The translations under genes were made by a program, and so were the position numbers. 64,000 nt of DNA from Xiphias gladius (taxonomy: Eukaryota; Chordata; Actinopteri; Istiophoriformes; Xiphiidae). The DNA lies in the NCBI RefSeq assembly GCF_016859285.1, contig NC_053412.1, positions 1,926,789 to 1,990,788 on the forward strand, in the 5' to 3' direction. Numbering within the stretch: position 1 is the first letter of the stretch; each line of letters opens with the position of its first letter. Under the pieces are notes generated by a model. The model ran no database searches. It was not told the origin of the DNA and saw only the letters and a program-made list of their open reading frames with translations. Below, piece by piece: positions 56,890-64,000 of this stretch.

Positions 56890-58337
56890 TAAGTCAATAC
56901 CTCCAGGTAATAACTTATGAAACACTTTTCAAAACACACTCACAGACATACTGCACAAATAAGAAAAAATAATAAATGAACAAAGAGACATAAATGATTG
57001 TATCGTTGTTTCTTCCAAAAGGGTTTGAGTTTTTCCAGGACTTCACACCAGACTGGTCCAGATTTATTCCTTCCTGAAATGATATTTTTGTGCGTTGCCT
57101 TTGCCTTTAGCTCCCTCCTATGGCTCGACTCTCCACCTGCACTCGCTGTCTGACTGAAAACAACTCTGCCTTTGTCACCATCCTTTCTCTTTCATATCAG
57201 CCCGTGCTCACAAAATGAGCGTCATGCCGCAGCGCACCACATTCACTGTGCAAGGGCAGATCGGGCCTCCAGGTGATGATTCATGTGAGGGAATGAGTCG
57301 AAAAGGAGACGGCGAACCCACTAAAAACACTTTTAAAAATTACCTCTTTATTTTTGCACCAGTTAACTTTTATGTTCAGGGTGTTTTTTTTTTTTTTTTT
57401 TGGTTTAATATCATGTTGTGATAAATTGAATGAAATGTATAGATTAGATATTCATAATAACTGTAAATATTTTCTCAGAGGGAAAAGCTGATGATTTGTG
57501 GGAGAGTTTTTCTCCATTTTTTTGTAAGCAATGATCCTGGCGAATTCACTGTATTTGTATGAAAACACAACAAAGGAAGCGCTTTTTGTCTGATATGTGG
57601 GATGTGTTTGTCTACCTACTGTACCTGCCTGTAATATAATTGGAGATTAACAAACTAAGAGGAAATAAGCAAATATTTCATTTTGTTACGTGACAGAGTG
57701 ATCAGCCAAACACGATGGACTGAAATCTTTAAACCCTGACACAGTTTGGGCTGCACCTGACGAGCAGAGTCCAGGTTGATTATTAAGAATTACAAGCTGG
57801 TGTATAACACGCCGCAAAAGCAAAGCGGCGCATCTGCAGATGTGTGCAGGGAAACTTTTCTTGGATGTGATTCCTTGGCTTTACATTTAACTGTTAGAGC
57901 AAAACATATATAAAAAAAGACAAAAAATCAGTACGACAAAGAGCAGTGGCAGGAAGAAAATAGCACGGAGAGAGATTGTCCTGTATGAAAAGCATGAGAC
58001 TATCTTAAACACATAAAGATAGTGAACTAGAATCACAGTTAATGTAATGAGCTGAGATTCTTCATTTGGGATTTTGGCCCTGCAGTTTTATTTGAAATGT
58101 GGTCTGTGTTTGTTTAAGTCAGACAGGTCACATAAGGCTGGAAGTGGGCGTTTTTCAGTCCTGCTCAAGCAAATTGGATGGATCAAGTGAGCAGCTGTGT
58201 GGGAAAGGAAACTAGGTCATATTACGTGTTAAAAAAAATAAAAATAAAACGATGATATTGTCACCAATGATAAATAAAAAGAAGCCCATCTCGCCAGATA
58301 AATCCGAGGGGTCATGAGATGATTGACATGTTCCCGA

Positions 58338-58381
58338 GGAAGAAGAAGAAGAAGAAGAAGAAGAAGAAGAAGAAGAAGAAG
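58338..58381. repeat. (GAA)n trinucleotide repeat, about 14 units
   Basis: Uninterrupted purine-only repeat about 500 bases upstream of the aox start codon. GAA/TTC tracts are known to form triplexes and, when long, to reduce transcription. Confidence 0.9.
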
Positions 58382-58884
58382 ACGACATACTAATGCTAGC
58401 CTACACAATACCATCTCTTTTTTCAGACTTGTTGTTTTTTTTGTGAATACTTGGTAGTTTAATCTTGTTAAGCCTTTAAAAAAAAAAAAAAAAAAATCTA
58501 TATTCAAATTAAACCAAAGCCCAAAAGGTCCACCGGAAGCACTGTGTTATTTTGTTGGGTAGTTCAAATGAGCTAAATTGAGCTTTTCACATGGTTTGCA
58601 TATACAATTGCCACCTTCAAAGCGACGGCAGCCTTCACACAGCTCTACGTGCAGTCGAGTGTAACCTCAAAAGGTATTTACCAGTTCTTCCGGGTTGTAT
58701 TTCGGTACAATATTTACGCAAATGTACTTTATTCTCCACCTCTGTGTTTTTTCTGGACAGTTGAGCGCGCTTGAGTAGCGTTTGCGTCTTTTGTTTTGAA
58801 AGTCTCGACAGTCGGAAGTGTTGCCGCTAGATTTGACTTTCTTTCCCCTTGGTGTTAAACTCGTCTTAATTTGCCCTTTGAAAG

Positions 58885-58938
58885 ATGTCTACGGGGAGAG
58901 ACGGGGACGCTCTATGCTTCTTTATCAACGGGAAAAGG
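58885..58938 (+). other. aox: aox coding exon 1
   Basis: 18 codons, [18 protein letters not shown], with donor AAAAGG|GTACGT. The FFINGK block corresponds to the FFVNGRK start of XDH/AOX proteins, which is why this ATG was chosen. Confidence 0.85.
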
Positions 58939-61900
58939 GTACGTTTAGCATTTATGTCATAAATTTAGCAGTCTGTGGTAGCGTAGCGGTTGTTTTAACT
59001 GCTAGCCGTTAGTTTGGTTTTTCGCCAACGTCCGCCACAAATGTCTGTTTGAAAACTGTAAAAAAAAAAAAAAGAAGAAAAAAAAAAGGTTTCAGCACAA
59101 ATTTTGACAGCAAAATGGTGACAGACTTTTCCTTCAACTCATAAAACAGCGTCAGGTCCCTCAGACCGTTAAAACAGATAGGGGGGGGAGACACAAAACA
59201 GTTATTACAGTAGCCTCAAATCGCGAAGCGGAGTCGCACAGAAATCCGTGACCCCGTCGGATTCTGTGACGGGAAGGGTCGATAGGTTAAAGAAATAAAA
59301 GCTCGGCTGCGTTTCGGCGTCTTAAGTTACAGTAAAGCGAACACGTTTGGGGTTTGGAGCATCGGTTGGAGGAAACGAGCAATTTGAAGACGTCCACACA
59401 CTGTTGTCTGACTTTATTTTTACGGGGCAAACACTTGCTTTATCAGTATTAATGGTAACACTAACGCAGGGGCAAATTTTCCGCATTGAGTACTTTTACC
59501 TTTGAAACTTACTTATGAATAATACTTGATTTTTTTTTTTTTTTTTTTTGTCTTTTACTTAAGTAAAATTTTCAGTGCAGGACTTTTACTTGTAGTGGAG
59601 TATTTTAACAGTATGGTTATATATACTGGGTATACTTTTACTTAAGTAACGGAGGCTGTACACTCATTGTAAAATATATATATACACACACATGTTTGAT
59701 GATGATGATGACAAGAAACACAAACCTTTTTGTCCTCTAAGGGCTGTAATTCAGAAAAATATGTGGGGAAAAAAATTTAATTGTCTGCTTTCAGTGGATA
59801 TTTTTCGTATCCCATGGTGGTTCAAATACTGTTTTTAGAGTATTTTTCTTCTTGGCAAGAAGAACATTTTCAAGGAAACAGTGAATACTTGCATTTTGCA
59901 AGAAAGTGGCTCAAACTATCAACACCTCACAACTATGCGGAGATGAACAGGAACGCATACAAATGATTCAAAACCAGAAATGATTCATAACTGTCCAAAG
60001 GGACAAAGTATCAACCTTTTTTGACATATTAATTGGACAGTGTGTTAATGATTTACAGCCCAACTGAAAAAAAGTGGAAACAGTTTGTCACTTAAAACAA
60101 ACATTAACACACCAGGAAAGAAGATAATTTTTAATTCATGACAGTAGCAGCCCAGTGGAGGTAGAGGAGAGTCATTTTAAAGCAGAACCAGAGTGTGACC
60201 TCTGATTGTGATTTTGCTTTCTGTCAAAACAGGTAACAGAAAACCATGCAGACCCTGAAACGATGCTGTTGTCCTTCCTCAGGGAGAAACGTATCCTTCA
60301 GATCTTCAAAGCCACTATCGCAAGTAAAGCTCTATAAACCTCAGGTTGCTGTTTCACCACCGGAGGTTGGATATTTCCTTGACGGTGACTCCAGTGAGGT
60401 TAACTGGAACCAAGTATGGCTGCGGCGGTGGAGGCTGCGGGGCGTGCACAGTTATGGTGTCTCGCTATCAACCCGCCACCAAAACCATCATGTATCCTTT
60501 ATTATAGACAACATGGTGCTGCTGCTTGGCTCTGATTGGCTTGGATACTCTACAGTCAGAGCTGATTCAAAATATCAAGTAAAAATCCACCTGTGAGCAC
60601 CTAAGTTTTTCTTTTTTTTTTAATATTAATGAACTTCTTGAAAATCACAGCCATGTTATAGAATAGTTTTGGAGTGGCGACTAACACTTTGTCCCAAATC
60701 CACACATACTTACTAATACTGTGTATAGTATTGAAAAACTGGGGGTCATTACTGGCCGAGGGGTTGCAAGAGAAATCTTAGGAGGTTGTGAGATGATAAA
60801 CTGGGTGTGAAAGAGATAGAAAAAAAATTCTGCAACGTAAAATCATGTATTGGCTTTTTTTTGTGAAATGCTTCGTGGTTTAAACTCTTCGGGCCTCTAA
60901 AAATATTTAGATTGAATATTCTTAGAAGGTAAAACTTTGACTTGAATTTGTAAAAACAAGCATTAACCTCAACGTAAAATTCACTTGAACATACAGATAA
61001 TTTTTTTCAGTTAATCAGAAGGTAGCTGGTGTCAGAAACCAAGAAGAGGTTGGGGATTCAGCGGTGTACACTACGTACGTGTTCACCATGAACCTACAGT
61101 TTTATGGCTGTTAATACACAAGTTTTTAAAGCCACGTATTGTTGCGTCCAAGCACGAAATTACACAAGATGGACGAGAGCTGTTGATTCAGCTGGCCAAT
61201 ATTATTGGGCAGTAATAGCTTATCATGTTTATGTTGGCCAATGAGTAATAAATAAATTGTAATTTAGAAATGGTGCTGCTGTTTGTTCTGATGTGTATTT
61301 TTTTAACTGTAAAATGTCTTGCTCAGTACATAAATTTGTCACAATTATTTACTAACCAAACACAAGAGATTTTTATAAAAATTGTGGGTTTATATCAACT
61401 GTTTCTGTTTCTCTAAAACACAGGCCAATGCTGTAATTACATTTTATACCTCTCAAATATCAATATTTGTATCTGCCTTAAAAATGCAGAGTCAGCGACC
61501 ATCGTCAAATCTGCTGACTTGACAAATAGCAGGTTTAGCATCCAAGTTGACTACTAAAAGTTTTCAGACTGTATTTTTGCTTAATTTTAGCCCAAGCCGA
61601 AAATAAAAACCAGAACTGGCACACATATTAACTGCTGTAGGTCATGTCCTGCAGATCTTCAAATGTTGAAAAGAAAACCAAAGAATCCTGCACACGCTCC
61701 ACTACCTCAACTCACATTATGAACGCAACGTTTTGAAGAAAACCACCACTCAGATTTTATTCCCTTGTCAAGTTATGGACACGAGAGATTCTTTGGTTTT
61801 CTTTTCACGCCAGGAGGTTTTGGTCTTAGGCAATAAGACCTCATCTTGTTCCAAGAACTTTTTTTTTCTATTTTAAACTAAGACACGTTGAAGACACAAA

Positions 61901-62524
61901 TGTTTCCTTTGTTTATCAAGAGAAGTAGCTAGACAGACTGTAACATACTCGTAAGTATATCTGTTTTATCCAAATGGAGCTCGTGACTTTAAATCAGATG
62001 TATATTAAACTTTTACCGGCATTAAAACCTTGATTGGGATGGTAAACGGACGACACAATACACCAGATGGAGTTTTTAATTGGATCACCTACTAAACTGT
62101 GCTTGACCTGTGTTTGTAGTGATATTTATACATTATTAACAAACAGAAAATTCCTCTGTTTTCCTCCCTGGTGGAGACAAAGCTGTCTGGGAGCAGATTG
62201 GCAAGACTGCTAAACTCCCATCAAGGCCAGTGTTTGTTACAACAGGTTGCAACATAGACCGTAAAATCAATTTGTCCAGCCACGAACAAGGTTGGCAAAC
62301 CTCCACCTTATTTTTTTGTTTTAACCAAATTTGATTTTTAAAAACAAGGTAGTCTGAATGCAAGCTGGTTACCTGCCAAAGTGGTTTGGACGTCCACAGC
62401 TAAGAGAAAACAGAATTTTTTTGTGGTGGCTGATGGTAATTTCCCTTCCTGGCACCAAACCAATACAGCATCTGTTTCACTCCTTCACCTTCCTGCAGCA
62501 GAGGAGGAGATAATCGATCACAAA

Positions 62525-62597
<73 letters not shown>

Positions 62598-64000
62598 GCA
62601 AAACAGATGCTGGACAGAGACTAAAAAACGGCGCAAACACTGAATGTTGCCTCTTCAGTGTATGAACAGATCTCACAGCCTGAATAGGTGCTGTGTGCTG
62701 AGAAAATCACATATTATTTGGTCCTTATTAATAAAAAAGAGGAGAGTCATTTTTAGTCAGGAGTTTTAAAGCTTTTTGAATCTGCTTTTCTGACATCAAG
62801 TCTTAACAGTTGTAATCTGTCACGGACCATCAAATCGTATCTGTAACAGTTGATGATATAAATAAGAAATAGAATTCTAATAGCTTTAATATACGAATAG
62901 CATCAGTAGAATAACCTGTGATAGTCAGTAGAAGCAGGGTGTCCAGCAGAATGCCCAGCATGCCAGTGGGTTGCAAAAAGAAAGCAGGGTTAAAAAAAAT
63001 GACAAGGTAAAGGCTCGTTATAGCTGGTAAGGACTAAAGGGGAAACCTGGAACCATAGAGCACCCACCTCATTTACATTTTCATTATTACAATATTAATT
63101 TAAACAAGCAGGAACATGACATTTGTGTTTGGCTCAGTGATTGATTTAGGACCTTTTAGAAGAGCCACAACAGCAGCAGTAGCAGTAGCAGTAAAGTCAA
63201 TAAAAATAGTAGTGAAGGCAGCAGCAGCAGTATTATTATTATTAGTAGTAGTAGTAGTAGTAATAGTAATAGTACCAGGGAAGCGTCACTAGAAACACTA
63301 GAACAGTGGTATGCAAATAGTGGCTCGTGGGCCAACTCTGGCCCTCCAACAAAAATATTTGACCCCTCCAACGATAATATACTTTTTCTTCTTTTATAAT
63401 TTGGATCAAAACCTCTGCATAGTTTTTCATAAATCTCTTCCAGGTAATGATGTAAATACATGGCTCAGGAAAATCTAAATAAACATGCCATGATTTGTGT
63501 CTTAAACACAAATAGGTGGTAGTCTGATAGATTTGGCCTGCTGATTTAGAAAGTAATAATAATCTGAGGTAACAATATGAACAGCATTTTCATTCAGCCA
63601 TAAAGGAAAACGGTCACTTTTGACTTTGTCATTTTTTTGTAGCAACAATATAAACTGTTATACCTCTGCTAGCCCCGACTTACTAATGGGAGAAATGACA
63701 TCTGCCCGGAGATACGCTGAAACAACCAGTTTTATTCACATGTCTTATTCTTGAAGAAATAAAAAAAAATAGATAAATGAATAATCTAAAACAACTAGCC
63801 ATCGGTTAAACCTAATTGCACTAGAAGTTGCAGTAGCAACATCAACAAGAAAGACAGTCGTACATTTAAGTGCTTTTATTGCAGCGTGTGTCCGATGAAT
63901 CGGCACAGTTTTCCTTCACTGCACCATCAGACATTACTCAGCCAACGCCTGCCTCCTGCCGCTCTGTCAGCTTCACGGAGCTGCAGTCACCACGGTGGAA
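58885..64000 (+). CDS. aox: Aldehyde oxidase, first four coding exons (gene continues past the window)
   Basis: Exons 58885-58938, 60233-60290, 60395-60491 and 63931-64000 join in frame (intron phases 0, 1 and 2) to 93 residues, about 7% of the usual ~1330. The joined protein reads [37 protein letters not shown] and continues [21 protein letters not shown], then [20 protein letters not shown]. This is the N-terminal plant-type [2Fe-2S] domain of the xanthine dehydrogenase/aldehyde oxidase family. The four cluster ligands are C47, C52, C55 and C77, with family spacing. GCGGGGCGAC, not the GCGEGGCGAC of xanthine dehydrogenase, argues for aldehyde oxidase. These cytosolic molybdenum-FAD homodimers oxidise aldehydes, including retinal, and N-heterocycles with O2 as acceptor. 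The second Fe-S domain, FAD and molybdopterin domains lie beyond the window. The family number (aox5, aox6 or other) cannot be told from this part. Confidence 0.92.
58939..60232 (+). other. aox: aox intron 1 (1.3 kb)
   Basis: Contains poly-A/T runs near 59060-59090 and 59530-59550 and a hAT-like MITE at about 59465-59665. No other exon seen. Confidence 0.85.
59465..59665. mobile_element. hAT-type MITE fragment in aox intron 1
   Basis: Phrases tgagtacttttacctttga, cttttacttaagtaaaattt, gcaggacttttacttgta and tacttttacttaagtaa match the order of a very common teleost hAT-derived MITE rich in the ACTTTTACTTAAGTA word. The poly-T at 59530-59551 is an added expansion. Ends are approximate. Confidence 0.6.
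60233..60290 (+). other. aox: aox coding exon 2
   Basis: 58 bases, [19 protein letters not shown] plus one base, acceptor ctgtcaaaacag, donor [19 protein letters not shown] is close to the VIEKNVDPETMLL block of AOX1. Confidence 0.9.
60395..60491 (+). other. aox: aox coding exon 3 with three [2Fe-2S] cysteines
   Basis: 97 bases beginning tg|agg tta after acceptor gtgactccag, and ending at phase 2 before GTATCC. It encodes [20 protein letters not shown] and then [11 protein letters not shown]. The preceding intron is only 104 bases. Confidence 0.93.
61668..61806. mobile_element. Element with perfect 20-base inverted repeats
   Basis: gaaaagaaaaccaaagaatc (61668-61687) is matched exactly by its reverse complement at 61787-61806, giving a 139-base unit. 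The interior (acgcaacgttttgaagaaaa) recalls a common fish dispersed repeat, so this is probably a small MITE or a fragment folded back on itself. Confidence 0.65.
62526..62592. repeat. (CA)n microsatellite
   Basis: About 33 CA units in aox intron 3. Confidence 0.95.
63168..63272. repeat. Compound trinucleotide repeat (CAG/TAG/ATT/AGT)
   Basis: Successive short runs of AGC/AGT, then GCAGCAGCA, TATTATTATT and AGTAGTAGT units. The reverse frames give poly-Leu and poly-Tyr nonsense. Confidence 0.9.
63305..63540. mobile_element. Degenerate dispersed repeat in aox intron 3
   Basis: Begins cagtggtatgcaaatagtgg followed by ctcgtgggccaactctggccc, a phrase common to hAT-related repeats in fish, and ends near gatttggcctgctg. 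No coding capacity. Edges uncertain. Confidence 0.45.
63931..64000 (+). other. aox: aox coding exon 4, cut by the window end
   Basis: Acceptor cttcactgcaccatcag ends at 63930. The exon encodes [20 protein letters not shown] and then TVE, supplying the fourth [2Fe-2S] cysteine (C77). The window ends exactly on a codon boundary within the exon. Confidence 0.93.

Larger units (their letters stand above)
46491..58884. other. Intergenic region arl4c-aox and aox 5' flank
   Basis: No gene recognised in about 12.4 kb. Contents are a perfect palindrome at 48121-48164, two minisatellite-like blocks, a two-copy inverted-repeat family, and microsatellites at 51721-51798, 56846-56889 and 58338-58381. The last 200 bases should contain the aox promoter; no TATA box or strong CpG island is evident there. 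Confidence 0.6.
60492..63930 (+). other. aox: aox intron 3 (3.4 kb)
   Basis: No exon seen between exons 3 and 4, and their codons join exactly (at|a, Ile). It holds an inverted-repeat element (61668-61806), a (CA)n run, a compound trinucleotide repeat and a degenerate dispersed repeat. Confidence 0.85.

Overview
This is a vertebrate, most probably ray-finned fish (teleost), nuclear genomic window. The evidence is the intron-split vertebrate genes, the abundant CA/TG, AT and trinucleotide microsatellites, CpG-island promoters, and fish-style transposon debris (Tc1-like elements, L2/Rex-like LINE fragments, hAT-like MITEs). All three recognised genes lie on the + strand.

Region by region. 1-4519 is upstream flank with no gene I can recognise. 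4520-4904 is a CpG-rich block, the likely promoter and untranslated first exon of sh3bp4. 4905-14596 would be its first intron; it holds an 850-base polypyrimidine tract, microsatellites, a Tc1-like fossil and candidate conserved enhancers. 14640-34227 carries the complete sh3bp4 coding sequence in four coding exons (961 codons), with a 15.7-kb third intron full of LINE and MITE debris. Its 3' UTR runs to a polyadenylation signal at 35911. 35936-42200 is intergenic. 42703-43287 is a single-exon ARF-like GTPase gene, arl4c, inside a CpG island. 43288-58640 is a gene-poor stretch with palindromes, minisatellites and MITEs. From 58885 to the window edge lie the first four coding exons (93 codons) of an aldehyde oxidase (aox) gene. 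It was assembled by eye from splice signals, because no single exon makes a long ORF.

The genes are not an operon and have unrelated roles. SH3BP4 is an endocytosis and Rag-GTPase regulator, ARL4C is a membrane-bound small GTPase of the cell cortex, and AOX is a cytosolic molybdo-flavoenzyme. Human counterparts of all three lie on 2q, so the window looks like a conserved syntenic block. From memory, the human ARL4C-SH3BP4 pair is divergent, whereas here the two genes are co-oriented with arl4c downstream.

I saw no prokaryotic system, CRISPR array, tRNA or rRNA. Most other open frames are shadows of microsatellites, low-complexity tracts or transposon remnants. The points most worth checking are the partial aox gene, an intronic block with two identical TAATCAGATTA sites and a POU octamer, a perfect 21-bp-arm palindrome, an interleaved pair of mutually exclusive hairpins, and several unnamed repeat families.
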